DNA of 64,000 bases from Pandoraea pnomenusa (GTDB taxonomy: Bacteria; Pseudomonadota; Gammaproteobacteria; Burkholderiales; Burkholderiaceae), in assembly GCF_000767615.3 (NCBI RefSeq), contig NZ_CP009553.3, positions 2,852,001 through 2,916,000 of the forward strand, given 5' to 3'. Position 1 is the first letter of the stretch. Each line of letters starts with the position of its first letter. The notes below the pieces were generated by a model. The model had not been told where the DNA came from. It made no database searches and worked only from the letters and a program-made list of their open reading frames with translations. Positions 27,203-38,407 of this stretch are shown in pieces. The position numbers were made by a program, and so were the translations under genes.

Positions 27203-27480
27203 CTCGAGTATCTCCTGGGGCGAACCGCGTCCCATATGTTTCTCATTGCATATGATGACCGCCGGTTCCTGGGGGCTCAACACTTAGGACAGTAGTCCAA
27301 ATGGCCCGCGCCAACAAGCCTCGTGGAAACACCGATGGCTCGGCGATGGCCCGGCGATGGCTCGATTATCGAGCCTTTGCTGCGCAGCACCATGCAACAA
27401 CCTCGCAACCCGCGCGGACCGGAGCTTTCTCACTCGGAATTGTTGTGCACACAATATGCACGACAATTCATATGAAAAAC
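27203..27480 (-). promoter_or_regulatory. fds operon control region with a 13-bp dyad
   Basis: GAATTGTTGTGCA (27437-27449) and TGCACGACAATTC (27457-27469) match as an inverted repeat at 12 of 13 positions with a 7-bp spacer. Nearer the gene, two CATATG hexamers (27233-27238 and 27249-27254) flank a short spacer, and ATTGCATA at 27245-27252 matches an element in the fdsR region. The large dyad sits just after the fdsR stop with no T-run, so I read it as a binding site, not a terminator. Confidence 0.6.
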
Positions 27481-28554
27481 TTACCCCAGCGAAGGAAACG
27501 CTTCGGACAACGGCGCCACCTGTCCGGTCGCGGCCTCGCTGTATCCCGGTATGGCATGCACCGCCTGCCGGTACTCGCCACTCTGAAGAATCTCGAGCAA
27601 CGCCTGAAGGTGCGGCGATTCGCTGCCGCTCTCGGGGAACATGAGGCAATACCGTTCCGTGAGGATCGGCAGAAAGTCGAGCCCGAACTGGCTCGCAGCC
27701 GCCTCGATGGCCAGACCGGCGTCGGCGCGACCGCTCGCGATGTAGGCGGCGACGGCGGCGTGCGTGAACTCGATGTTCTCGGCGCCCGCGATCGCGCCCG
27801 GATCGATCCCTTCGCGCGCGAGCAACAGATCGAAGATGATGCGCGTACCCGACCCGCGCTCGCGATTGGCGAAACGCGCACCGGTGCGGGGCAGATCGGC
27901 CAGCGAGTGAATGCCCAGCGGGTTGCCGCGCGCGACGATCAGCCCCAGGCGTCGCGACGCGACGTCCGCCACGCGATACGCCTTGCCCTTGAGCAGCGGG
28001 CCATAGTGATCGAGCACCGGCGCGGCCAACGGTCCGATGGGCACATGAAAGCTCGCCACTTCGCATTCATGCTTCGCCAGCGCCGCAATTGCCTCGATGC
28101 TGCCCCGATAGCTGACGTCGATCGGCAGACCGGCCCGCCCCGCGAAGTCGACCAGCGCCGCCACGGCCAGGCCGTGGCTGGCAAACAATCGCAGTTGATC
28201 GCTCTCCTGAAGCAGCAGATCGTCGAGTTCCGATTGCAACTCCGAGGCCATCGTCTCGAGCAGCGGGCCGAGCCGCGCCTGCAATCGCTTTTGCCCCCAC
28301 AGCAGACGCTGCGCCAACGGCGTAAGCACCGCCCCCCGCCCACGCGCCATGGTCAGCAGCGGCGCACCGATGAGCGCCTCCACCTCCTTCACGTGCCCCC
28401 ATGCTCCCCGGTACGACTGCCCGAGCGCCTGACTGGCCGCCTGAAGGTTGCCGTGCGCCTGGACCTGCGTTAGCAACGACAGCACCTTGTCCAGCGCAAG
28501 ATCGTCCGCGTCGTGACGCAAACGCAGTTGCGGTGCAATCGAAATGCGCTTCAT
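27481..28554 (-). CDS. fdsR: ModE/LysR-like regulator with substrate-binding domain
   Basis: 357 residues. An N-terminal winged helix of the ModE/LysR kind (LDKVLSLLTQVQAHGNLQAASQALGQSYRGAWGHVKEVE, about 22-60, and LLTMARGRGAVLTPLAQRLL) is joined to a periplasmic-binding-like ligand domain (about 120-345; GLIVARGNPLGI, FANRERGSGTRIIFDLLL). This layout is known for regulators beside fds genes, named FdsR in Cupriavidus. ATG 28554 has AAGGGG upstream. It precedes the fds operon in the same direction, across a 278-bp control region, and is divergent from the YdeP-type gene. The ligand may be formate, molybdate or a related anion; sequence does not say which. Confidence 0.82.
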   Translation of the reverse strand: MKRISIAPQLRLRHDADDLALDKVLSLLTQVQAHGNLQAASQALGQSYRGAWGHVKEVEALIGAPLLTMARGRGAVLTPLAQRLLWGQKRLQARLGPLLETMASELQSELDDLLLQESDQLRLFASHGLAVAALVDFAGRAGLPIDVSYRGSIEAIAALAKHECEVASFHVPIGPLAAPVLDHYGPLLKGKAYRVADVASRRLGLIVARGNPLGIHSLADLPRTGARFANRERGSGTRIIFDLLLAREGIDPGAIAGAENIEFTHAAVAAYIASGRADAGLAIEAAASQFGLDFLPILTERYCLMFPESGSESPHLQALLEILQSGEYRQAVHAIPGYSEAATGQVAPLSEAFPSLG

Positions 28555-28789
28555 CGAGCCCCCTTATATGCTATTAATTGCATAAATCAATTTATGCGAA
28601 TTCCTGATAAGATGCCAACAAACACCGAATTTAAAGGGATTCATGCTTGCGCATCGAGATGAATTTTACGTTTCGATGCAATTAATTATGCATTAATTTT
28701 CCTATTTCGGTACTCATCGTTTGCCCTGAGATGCGGCGCCTCCCCCGATATCGACGCCGCGCGCCAACCACTCTGCCCGAATACGCTTC
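28555..28789. promoter_or_regulatory. Divergent control region of fdsR and the YdeP-type gene
   Basis: GCATAAAT (28580-28587) and ATTTATGC (28590-28597) are a perfect 8-bp inverted repeat around CA. ATTAATTGCAT (28573-28583) recurs inverted as ATGCAATTAAT at 28676-28686, so each gene has one copy in its own orientation. The region is far more AT-rich than its surroundings. ATTGCATA also occurs before fdsG. Confidence 0.6.
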
Positions 28790-31094
<2,305 letters not shown>

Positions 31095-31102
<8 letters not shown>

Positions 31103-31496
31103 CGTGGCCGCCGCGTTCGCGCAGTGCTCGGGCGCAACGCCCGCCGATCCGTGCCTCGATCCGTGCCTCGATTCGCGTCCGGATTCACAGGCCGACCCCC
31201 TCGCCCGCGCCGAAGCAGAACTGGCGCGCGTGCTCGCGACGCTGGCAGACGGGCAGCGGGAGGGGCGGGAGTCGCTCTCGTTCGCCCGTCTGGCCAAGCG
31301 CAGCGCACTGCCGATGAGCACGTTGCTGCGCTACCTCGGCGTACTCGCCGACGCGCGCTGGGTCGTCATCGAGACATCCGAGCCCACACGGCAACACGTT
31401 CGACTCACACTTGCCGGCCTCGCGCAGCACGACAGCCTTGCGACACACGCATCGCTCGCCATGTCGTCACTGGGATCGGATGGTCTTCCACCGTAA
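31095..31496 (+). CDS. Small winged-helix protein coupled to the YdeP-type gene
   Basis: 133 residues. The N-terminal ~35 residues contain a short duplicated CLDP/CLDS stretch, encoded by a 12-bp direct repeat near 31147-31172. The rest looks like a small winged helix (SFARLAKRSALPMSTLLRYLGVLADARWVVIET), similar to DNA-binding wings of small regulators. ATG 31095 overlaps the end of the preceding gene by 8 bp, so the two are probably translated together. It could regulate this cluster or assist the enzyme; I cannot name the family. Cysteines near the N-terminus might bind metal, but this is not shown. Confidence 0.6.
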
Positions 31497-31624
31497 GGAA
31501 CCGCAACGCGGCTGACATATTTCCATCCCATGACGCGACATACACTCTCGTCGCAACCGTGACGCTCCATCCTCGCCAGGCGAGCATGCGGCGCCCGGCA
31601 CGGCCTTCACGTCACGGAGACCTC

Positions 31625-32692
31625 ATGGAGAATGTCGTCATCGACACCGCCTCGTGCGCCGCTGTTTCGATCGCCCCAGGACCGATGGGCGAGCCGGCCT
31701 CCCTGGCCGGCGACATGACACCCTCCCCGGCGCTATGGCGCCACGCCCGACCTTCGCGCTGGAATCCATGGCTTATCGGCGTCGCCGGATTCACCGGCCT
31801 CTGGCAATGGCTCGGGCTTGGCTGGGCGCTGCGCCACTGGGGCGACACGGCCGCGTGGTCGCTGCTTCCGGTCCTGCTTCTCACCCCCATGCACTGGGGG
31901 TTGATTCACGAATCGATCCACGGACAGTTGCGTCTGAAGCCACGCGCCAACGAGCGCGCCGGCCGAGTCCTGGCCTTGCTGCTGGGGCTGCCGTTTGAAA
32001 TCATGCGGTTCGGCCACCTGCTGCATCACCGCTTCACCCGCCAGCCATACGATCGCCCCGACATTTCGGCGTTGCCCGCCGACGCAACGATGGCAGCGCG
32101 CGCGCGCCGGTGGCTGGGCTATCAACTTCGGCTGCTGGGCGGCATGTGGCTGGCGGAAGTCTTCGCACCGCTCATCGCCTGGGTGCCCGCTCGGCACTTG
32201 CCCGAGCTGGCCGCGCGCACGCTCGGCACCGATCCGCAGGACGCCGACGTGCGCCGCCGCGTGGTGATGTTCGCCGCCGATCCGGTACGCCGACGCCGAA
32301 TTCGACGCGACTTCGCCCTCCTCGTCGTCTTGGCGATCGCTGCCCTGTGGGCCTACGGCGCGTGGTGGCCAGTGTTCGCGGCGACGTTCGTGGCGCGCGG
32401 CGTTTGGCTATCGATCGCGGACAACCTGCCGCACTACGGCGTATCGATGGACGAACCCGCACGGGCTCGCAACTTCCGCGCGTGCGTCCCGGTACGGGCC
32501 CTGCTGCTCAATCAACACCTGCATCGCGTGCACCATCTTTATCCGACCGCGCCGTGGCACCTCCTGCCGGCGATCGATGCCGCGCAACCTCCCGGCGCGC
32601 CGGCGATACCTTACTGGCGTGGCGCCTTGCGCCAATTCGGCGGACCGCTTCCGGCCAGCTCGCTCATGGACCACGCCGAACGCGTCTCATAA
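31625..32692 (+). CDS. Membrane fatty acid desaturase family protein
   Basis: 355 residues. Three histidine boxes for a di-iron centre are present: HESIHG near 99, HLLHHR near 136, and HLHRVHH near 302. Four or so hydrophobic segments fit an inner-membrane enzyme, and the N-terminus is polar. It should insert a double bond into, or hydroxylate, an acyl or related lipid substrate. ATG 31625 has GGAG 7 nt upstream; the long frame before it overlaps the preceding gene and is spurious. It is followed after 149 bp by the Fur-like box of the iron operon, so it is a separate unit. Confidence 0.85.
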   Translation: MENVVIDTASCAAVSIAPGPMGEPASLAGDMTPSPALWRHARPSRWNPWLIGVAGFTGLWQWLGLGWALRHWGDTAAWSLLPVLLLTPMHWGLIHESIHGQLRLKPRANERAGRVLALLLGLPFEIMRFGHLLHHRFTRQPYDRPDISALPADATMAARARRWLGYQLRLLGGMWLAEVFAPLIAWVPARHLPELAARTLGTDPQDADVRRRVVMFAADPVRRRRIRRDFALLVVLAIAALWAYGAWWPVFAATFVARGVWLSIADNLPHYGVSMDEPARARNFRACVPVRALLLNQHLHRVHHLYPTAPWHLLPAIDAAQPPGAPAIPYWRGALRQFGGPLPASSLMDHAERVS

Positions 32693-32840
32693 CAACCACT
32701 CGCCCCTCGCTTCGCACACCTTGCGAACCGACGCTCGGCACACGGCGCATCGGGCGCCGTTGTCCCGATACCACGCCGATCATGCCGTCGCCTGTCGTGT
32801 AACGCTCGGAATGCTTCGGGAATTATCCGAATCGTGATAT

Positions 32841-32860
32841 AAATGCGAATCGTTTTTGTT
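32841..32860 (+). promoter_or_regulatory. Fur-like box before the iron-uptake operon
   Basis: The stretch starting AAATGCGAATCG and ending TTTTGTT resembles the beta-proteobacterial Fur box core GCGAATNNTTCTC as found before TonB receptors. It lies 52 bp upstream of ATG 32912. The right half is degenerate. Iron-responsive repression is the natural reading from the genes that follow. Confidence 0.5.
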
Positions 32861-32911
32861 AACGTTTGCGTTCACACGATTTGTCGTGCGAAGCGTTTGC
32901 ACAGGGTTCGC

Positions 32912-33190
32912 ATGTTGATTGGACTGGCCATCGCACTGGCATGGCTTGCGGGCGGCGCCTGCTACCTCACCTCGGAACACCAGCGTCTGCGAGCGCAGCG
33001 TCTGGCGACGCAGCCCGCACGCGCGGTCTCGCTCCTCGCCGCGATCGCATGTCTCGTTTGCTGGTGGCTGGCGGCGGGTCCGTCGGCAGGTGTCGCTTCC
33101 GCGTTCATGTCGCTGTGCTTCGGTCTGCTGTTCTGGCCCTACGCCGCTGGCGGCTGGCACTGGCTGCGTGGAGACGTGCATGTGGAGTAG
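32912..33190 (+). CDS. Small inner-membrane protein of the iron operon
   Basis: 92 residues with three hydrophobic helices (MLIGLAIALAWLAGGACYL, AVSLLAAIACLVCWWLAAG, SAFMSLCFGLLFWPYAAG). Position and shape match the small DUF3325-type proteins that accompany PepSY and TonB-receptor genes. A role in siderophore-iron handling is inferred from its neighbours. ATG 32912 is preferred over 32843 because the earlier codons overlap the Fur-like box. It overlaps the next gene by 11 bp. Confidence 0.6.
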   Translation: MLIGLAIALAWLAGGACYLTSEHQRLRAQRLATQPARAVSLLAAIACLVCWWLAAGPSAGVASAFMSLCFGLLFWPYAAGGWHWLRGDVHVE

Positions 33191-33434
33191 AACCGTCGCC
33201 GGCCTCGTGCTCGGCTTTCTCGCGGCCATCGCGCTATGCGGCGCGATCGCCTATCTCACGCCAGCGGGCTGGCAAACGGCCGTCATTCCGGTGATCGCGC
33301 TTTTCCCGCTCTTGTGGCTCGGCCTGTTCGCGGTGGTCTACGCGAGCCGCACTGCGCGGCGCGCATGGATCGGCCTTGGCACCACCACGGTCGTTGCCTG
33401 GGTCGCGCTGCTGCTCGCGCGCGCCGTTTGGTGA
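33180..33434 (+). CDS. Second small inner-membrane protein of the iron operon
   Basis: 84 residues with three hydrophobic helices (VAGLVLGFLAAIALCGAIAYL, AVIPVIALFPLLWLGLFAVVY, GLGTTTVVAWVALLLARAVW). It resembles the DUF3649-type partners of PepSY proteins. Its start at 33180 overlaps the previous gene by 11 bp, so the two are likely coupled. The family call comes from size, topology and context, not from a search. It precedes the PepSY gene by 19 bp. Confidence 0.6.
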   Translation: MWSRTVAGLVLGFLAAIALCGAIAYLTPAGWQTAVIPVIALFPLLWLGLFAVVYASRTARRAWIGLGTTTVVAWVALLLARAVW

Positions 33435-33453
33435 GTTTCGCAAGGAGTCTTCG

Positions 33454-35043
33454 ATGCGCGCCCAAACCCTGCGCCAATACCTGAGTGTCCACACGTGGGC
33501 CGGCATCGTGGCCGGTTTTGCACTGTTCGTCGCCATGCTCGGCGGGGCACTGACCGTCTTCCATCACGAAATCGAGCGCTGGGAACAACCGGCCACGCGT
33601 CATGCGCCACTCACGCTTGCGCAGACGGAGCAACTCGCCGAGATGGTTCGCGAGAAATACCCGGCCGCGCGCGAGCAAATGGGGGTGGTGCTCCCGAATC
33701 ACTCGCCGACCCCGTTCGCCTACTGGCAGCAACCCGACGGCGAATGGATGCAGGCGCGGCTGCGGCTCGACGCCGACGGCTCGGCGCCGTCGCTGGTCAC
33801 CGGCGACGCCCGCCCCGGCCTGTCCGCCACGATCAACGCGCTGCATTACTCGCTGTCGATTCCGACGGTCGGCCTGTACCTGATGGGGGTCGTGTCGCTG
33901 TTCTACGGCATGGCACTGATCTCCGGGGTGATCGTGCACCTGCCGCGCGTCACCCGCGACATCTTCGCGTTGCGCCCGGGACGCAACCTCAAGCGCTTCT
34001 GGCAAGACGCCCACAATGCCATCGGTGTGCTCAGCCTGCCGTTTCACATCGTCTTCGCCGTCACAGGCGCCCTGCTCTGCCTGAGCCTGCCGCTCATGAT
34101 GGCGTTCAACGTGATCACGTTCGAGAACAAACTGATGTCGCAGATCCCGCAGATCACGGGATCCGTACCGGCAAAGGTCGCCCCCGTCGACGGCAAGCCG
34201 CTCGATCTGCCGGCCATCCTCGCGCACGCCGGCCGCGCCGCTCCGGACATGGAGGCGACCGCCGTTGCATGGTCCCGCTATGGGAAGCCGGATGCCGTCG
34301 CGGAGGTCTATGGCGAAGCGACCGATTCGCTTGGCGTGTTCGCGGCCGTTGCCGTTCGTCTGAACGATGGGCAAATCGTTGGCCAGCACAGCCCCGGCAC
34401 ACGCGACGCCAACCATGCCGTGCTCAGCATGATTTACGGTGCGCACTTCGGCAATTTCGCCGGCGACGCGATGCGCTGGGTGTACTTCGTACTCGGCCTG
34501 ATGGGCGCAGTGCTCGTCTACAGCGGCAACCTGCTCTGGCTCGAATCGCGACGCAAGCGCAACACGGCCATCCAGCCCGCCAATCTGCGCTGGATGGCGA
34601 AGGCCACCGCCGGCGTTTTCCTGGGGACCTGCCTGGGGATCGCCGTAGCGTTTGTCGGCGCCGTCGTCGCGCCGGGCGCGACGGCACTGTCGATTTTCGT
34701 GGCCACGCTGGCCGTCTCGCTGGGCATCGCCGCCGTTGCCGCACCGGCCGTGGCCGCCACCGGCCTGCTCGCGGCGACAGCGCTTGCCTGCCTCGCGATC
34801 CCGGTGGCCGATGCCGCGTTCACGTCCGACAACCTCGTGAACTCGATGGCGGCCGGCGACTGGGTGCTGGCGGGGATCGATCTCGCCGCCGTTGCGTTTG
34901 CCGTGGTTTTTGCCCTGTTCGCCCGCGCCACGTGGCGACGCGCGCGGCACGGCGACCCCAACAGCGTTTGGGCACACCCGGCAACCGGCGCGGCGCAAAC
35001 GTCGTCGGCCGCCAGCGCGACGAACAACGCGGCGACGCGGTAA
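33454..35043 (+). CDS. PepSY-associated inner-membrane protein, probable siderophore-iron reductase
   Basis: 529 residues. An N-terminal helix (VAGFALFVAMLGGALTVFHHE) starts the PepSY_TM arrangement; further helices surround GLYLMGVVSLFYGMALISG and a run of C-terminal helices. A periplasmic part lies between ~60 and ~160 and another between ~240 and ~340. Related proteins sit beside siderophore receptors and are thought to reduce ferric siderophore in the periplasm. Paired His and heme-like membrane histidines are visible (FHHEIERW, KRFWQDAHNA, SLPFHIVFAVTG). ATG 33454 has AGGAG 8 nt upstream. The receptor gene follows. Confidence 0.85.
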   Translation: MRAQTLRQYLSVHTWAGIVAGFALFVAMLGGALTVFHHEIERWEQPATRHAPLTLAQTEQLAEMVREKYPAAREQMGVVLPNHSPTPFAYWQQPDGEWMQARLRLDADGSAPSLVTGDARPGLSATINALHYSLSIPTVGLYLMGVVSLFYGMALISGVIVHLPRVTRDIFALRPGRNLKRFWQDAHNAIGVLSLPFHIVFAVTGALLCLSLPLMMAFNVITFENKLMSQIPQITGSVPAKVAPVDGKPLDLPAILAHAGRAAPDMEATAVAWSRYGKPDAVAEVYGEATDSLGVFAAVAVRLNDGQIVGQHSPGTRDANHAVLSMIYGAHFGNFAGDAMRWVYFVLGLMGAVLVYSGNLLWLESRRKRNTAIQPANLRWMAKATAGVFLGTCLGIAVAFVGAVVAPGATALSIFVATLAVSLGIAAVAAPAVAATGLLAATALACLAIPVADAAFTSDNLVNSMAAGDWVLAGIDLAAVAFAVVFALFARATWRRARHGDPNSVWAHPATGAAQTSSAASATNNAATR

Positions 35044-35090
35044 TTCGTCGCCCGCGCCCCCTAACGTCAGGGCTGCCCGAGCAGTCGCCC

Positions 35091-35114
35091 GCGTGAGCCG
35101 CCTGCGGCTCACGC
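35091..35114 (+). other. Intra-operon hairpin before the TonB receptor gene
   Basis: GCGTGAGCCG and CGGCTCACGC form a perfect 10-bp stem with a CCTG loop between the PepSY gene and the receptor gene. There is no T-run. It could shape the mRNA, slow exonucleases or separate expression of the two parts; no direct evidence decides. Confidence 0.6.
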
Positions 35115-35192
35115 CTCCCCATGAAGCATTCGATCGTTTTCAAAACGTACCCGTCGGCACACGACGCATCACAAATAGGGAGAGTCACTCCG

Positions 35193-37460
35193 ATGTCGCA
35201 CCACCGCCCCCTCGCAGGGCGCGCCTTCGCCTGCTCCGCACGCGAGCGCACCACGCATGACACGCTGTCTCGTTTGACTTCGTCGCGCCTGCCTTGCGAA
35301 CCGTCATCGGTCACACGCGCTGTGACCGGCGTATTCCCCGCGCGGGCGGCTGGCGTCATTTGGGCCGCATCGCTCACCCTGGCCGCTGGCAATGCGATGG
35401 CGCAGCAGGCACCGGCCACGGCTGACGCGGCGCAAGGCACCGCCGCCCTGCCTGCTACCAGCGTGTCGGCTGGGCGCGATGACGATGTGCGCGTCGAGCG
35501 GGTTTCGAGCGGCGCGCTGGGCACGCGCCGCGCGGTGGACACGCCGTTCTCCGTGGTCGCGGTCAACAGCGAGCAGATCAAGAACCAGATGGCGCAGACC
35601 GCCACGGACGCCTTCAAGTGGGACCCCGCGGTGAGCACCCTGTCGGAGAACAAGCGCAACGAAAACGCGTATTTCGCGGTGCGCGGCATGCGCGTCGACA
35701 TGCTCGACGGGACCAAGGTCGACGGTCAGAATTTTGTGTCGTGGCAGGCCGACATTCCGCTCGAACCGTTCGAGCAGGTCGAGCTGCTCAAGGGCCTGTC
35801 GGGATTCATGTATGGCTTCGGTGCGCCGGGCGGCATCGTCAACTATGTGCTCAAGCGCCCGACGGACGAACCGCTGCGCCAGTTCTCCGTCGGCTACGAA
35901 GCCAGCAACGTCTGGAGCCAGAAGCTCGATCTGGGCGGACGCTTCGGCCCGGACAACCGTTTCGGCTATCGCCTGAATCTCGTGAACGAAGAAGGCAACA
36001 CGGCCGAACCCAACAACCACGTGCGCCGCAAGACGATCTCGTTCGCGACGGACTTCCGCATTACCCGCGATCTCACCTGGTCGGCGGACGTGGCGTACTG
36101 GAAGCGCCAGACGACCGGCACCCTGTTCGGCCTGAACTTCGCGGGCGCCGGCGCGGTGCCCGATGCCAGCAAGGTCGCGCGCAATCTTGCCCAGCCCTTC
36201 TCGTATTACGAGACCGATGCCCTCACCGCGGGCACCGCGATCGACTATCGCATCAACGATCGGTGGAAGGCGAACTTCAAGTACCGCTTTGCCCGGCAGA
36301 ACCGCCTGAACGGCGACAGCTTCCTTTCGGTGCTCAATGCCGCGGGCGACTATGCGGATACGCAGTACAAGTGGAAGACGGCCTATTACTACCAGGCCTG
36401 GGACGGCATGCTGCAAGGCAAGTTCGACACCGGCCCGCTCAGGCACGACGTGGTGTTCGGGGTCTCGTACCAAAGCCAGGTCAAGCTCAACGACAACGGT
36501 CTGGGCGGCAATGGCATCGCCCTTGGCACGAGCAACATCTACAATCCGTCGCTGCTTCCCAACCAGGACATCGGACTCGATTACGAACCGTATCGCAGCG
36601 AGAAGATTTCGCAGCGCGCGATCTTCGCGAGCGACACGGTGGGCATCACGCCGCGCATCTCCGCCCTGGTCGGGCTGCGTTATACGCAGTTCAATGACGA
36701 TCTGTACAACATTGCCGGGCAGACGAGCACCTCTTATCGCGCGAAGCCGGTCACGCCCACGCTCGCATTGATGTACAAGACGGACTCGGATTCCACGGCT
36801 TATGCGAGCTACGTCGAGTCGCTCGAACCGGGCGGCTCGGCAGGCGTCACCGACAATAACTATCCGCAGACGTTTGGCCCGCTCAAGAGCAAGCAGTACG
36901 AGGTAGGCTGGAAAGCAGACAAGCAGCGCTGGGGCGCGAATCTCGCGCTGTTCCGCGTGGAGCGCGGCTATGCTTACACGAACCAGGCGAACGACTTCGT
37001 GCAGGACGGTACGCAACGCTTCCAGGGGCTCGATGCGAGTGGCTGGGTACGCGTTGCGCGCGACTGGCGGGTTCTGGGCGGCGTACTGCTGCTCAACACG
37101 AAGGCCGTGGGCGTTGACGATCCGAGCGTGGCGGGCAAGCGCATCTTCGCCACGCCGAAGTATGTGGTGACCGGTCGCGTCGAATACGACACGCCGTTCG
37201 TGCGCGGCCTGACCCTGGCCGCGGGCGTGAAGGTCACCGGCCAGCAGGAAGTCGATGCCGCCAACACGCTGTCGATTCCGGCCTACACCACCATGGATGT
37301 GTCGGCGAAGTACGCCACGCGCATCGCCGGCAAGTCGGTCGTGTTGCGCGCCGCCGTCAACAACCTGACGGACAAGCACTACTGGACGACGACCTACAAC
37401 GGCTTTGTGCTGCCGGGTTCGACCCGCACCGTCCTCGCCAGCGCCACGATGGACTTCTGA
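35193..37460 (+). CDS. TonB-dependent siderophore receptor
   Basis: 755 residues. A long N-terminal leader (about 68 residues, hydrophobic core AAGVIWAASLTLAAGNA, cleavage near AMA-QQ) precedes a plug domain (FSVVAVNSEQIKNQM, RGMRVDMLDG, ELLKGLSGFMYGFGAPGGIVNYVLKRP) and a 22-strand barrel ending ASATMDF with the terminal Phe. It takes up a ferric siderophore across the outer membrane with energy from TonB. The unusually long leader suggests an N-terminal extension or a later start. ATG 35193 has GGGAGAG upstream, while ATG 35121 lacks a signal. The ligand class is not readable. A strong terminator follows. Confidence 0.9.
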   Translation: MSHHRPLAGRAFACSARERTTHDTLSRLTSSRLPCEPSSVTRAVTGVFPARAAGVIWAASLTLAAGNAMAQQAPATADAAQGTAALPATSVSAGRDDDVRVERVSSGALGTRRAVDTPFSVVAVNSEQIKNQMAQTATDAFKWDPAVSTLSENKRNENAYFAVRGMRVDMLDGTKVDGQNFVSWQADIPLEPFEQVELLKGLSGFMYGFGAPGGIVNYVLKRPTDEPLRQFSVGYEASNVWSQKLDLGGRFGPDNRFGYRLNLVNEEGNTAEPNNHVRRKTISFATDFRITRDLTWSADVAYWKRQTTGTLFGLNFAGAGAVPDASKVARNLAQPFSYYETDALTAGTAIDYRINDRWKANFKYRFARQNRLNGDSFLSVLNAAGDYADTQYKWKTAYYYQAWDGMLQGKFDTGPLRHDVVFGVSYQSQVKLNDNGLGGNGIALGTSNIYNPSLLPNQDIGLDYEPYRSEKISQRAIFASDTVGITPRISALVGLRYTQFNDDLYNIAGQTSTSYRAKPVTPTLALMYKTDSDSTAYASYVESLEPGGSAGVTDNNYPQTFGPLKSKQYEVGWKADKQRWGANLALFRVERGYAYTNQANDFVQDGTQRFQGLDASGWVRVARDWRVLGGVLLLNTKAVGVDDPSVAGKRIFATPKYVVTGRVEYDTPFVRGLTLAAGVKVTGQQEVDAANTLSIPAYTTMDVSAKYATRIAGKSVVLRAAVNNLTDKHYWTTTYNGFVLPGSTRTVLASATMDF

Positions 37461-37480
37461 GCGTCGGCCGGAGAAACGAC

Positions 37481-37525
37481 AAAGCCCCCGTGGGCTGGAC
37501 TCGCGTCCGGCTCACGGGGGCTTTT
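37481..37525. terminator. Rho-independent terminator after the receptor gene
   Basis: AAAGCCCCCGTG (37481-37492) pairs with CACGGGGGCTTTT (37513-37525) across a 20-nt loop region. A and T tracts at both ends let it serve both the receptor gene and the convergent fpr gene. Confidence 0.8.
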
Positions 37526-37636
37526 CGCTGACAGCGGCGCGCTTGCCCGGCGGTCACGTCACGACCGGGCAACGATGCGGTGACGACCACGCCGCGATCA
37601 GGCGATGCTCGTCACCGCGTGAGGCAACGTCCCCTG

Positions 37637-38407
37637 TCAGCCGACGAACGCGCGCTCGACGAGGTAGTGACCCGGCGCGTGGTTGTGACCTTCCACAAAG
37701 CCGCGCTTTTCCAGCAACTCGCGCGTGTCCTTGAGCATGGCCGGGCTACCGCACAGCATGACGCGGTCGTTTTCCGGAGTGAATTCCGGCAGGCCGATGT
37801 CGGCGAACATCTTGCCCGATTCCACCAGCTCCGTAATACGGCCCTGGTTCTCGAATTCTTCGCGCGTGACGGTCGGATAGTAGATCAGCTTGTCGCGGAC
37901 ATACTCGCCCAGATACTCATGCTCCGGCAGGTGCTGGGTAATCAGATCGCGATACGCCAGTTCGCTGGCGAAGCGGCAGCCGTGCACCAGAATGATGTGC
38001 TCGTAGCGGTCGTAGACTTCCGGATCTCGAATGATGCTCATGAACGGCGCGAGGCCCGTGCCCGTCGAGAGCAGATACAGATTCTTGCCCGGCAGCAGAT
38101 TGTCGTTGATGAGCGTGCCGGTCGGCTTGCGGCCGACGATGACCTTGTCGCCCGGCTTCAAATGTTGCAGACGCGAGGTCAGCGGACCGTCCTGCACCTT
38201 GATGCTCAGGAACTCCAGCTCTTCCTCGTAATTCGCGCTCGCCATGCTGTAGGCGCGCAGCAGCGGCTTGCCTTCCACTTCCAGACCAATCATCGTGAAC
38301 TGGCCATTGACGTAACGGAACGAAGCGTCGCGAGTGGTCTTGAAGCTGAACAACGTATCAGTCCAGTGGTGGACTTCCAGCACGGTCTGTTGATTCTGAG
38401 TACTCAT
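37637..38407 (-). CDS. fpr: Ferredoxin-NADP reductase
   Basis: 256 residues, the compact bacterial FPR type. The FAD-binding part has RAYSMASANYEEELEF, and the nucleotide part has LLSTGTGLAPFMSIIRD and VMLCGSPAML; the protein ends GHYLVERAFVG, the C-terminal aromatic/Val tail seen in bacterial FPRs. It exchanges electrons between NADPH and ferredoxin or flavodoxin, often in oxidative stress or iron-sulfur repair. Its start is ATG 38407. It converges on the iron operon and shares the terminator between them. Confidence 0.95.
   Translation of the reverse strand: MSTQNQQTVLEVHHWTDTLFSFKTTRDASFRYVNGQFTMIGLEVEGKPLLRAYSMASANYEEELEFLSIKVQDGPLTSRLQHLKPGDKVIVGRKPTGTLINDNLLPGKNLYLLSTGTGLAPFMSIIRDPEVYDRYEHIILVHGCRFASELAYRDLITQHLPEHEYLGEYVRDKLIYYPTVTREEFENQGRITELVESGKMFADIGLPEFTPENDRVMLCGSPAMLKDTRELLEKRGFVEGHNHAPGHYLVERAFVG

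Noticed and set aside
35304..37379. Minus-strand open frame of about 691 codons
   Set aside because: Antisense to the TonB receptor, which has plug and barrel motifs in order.
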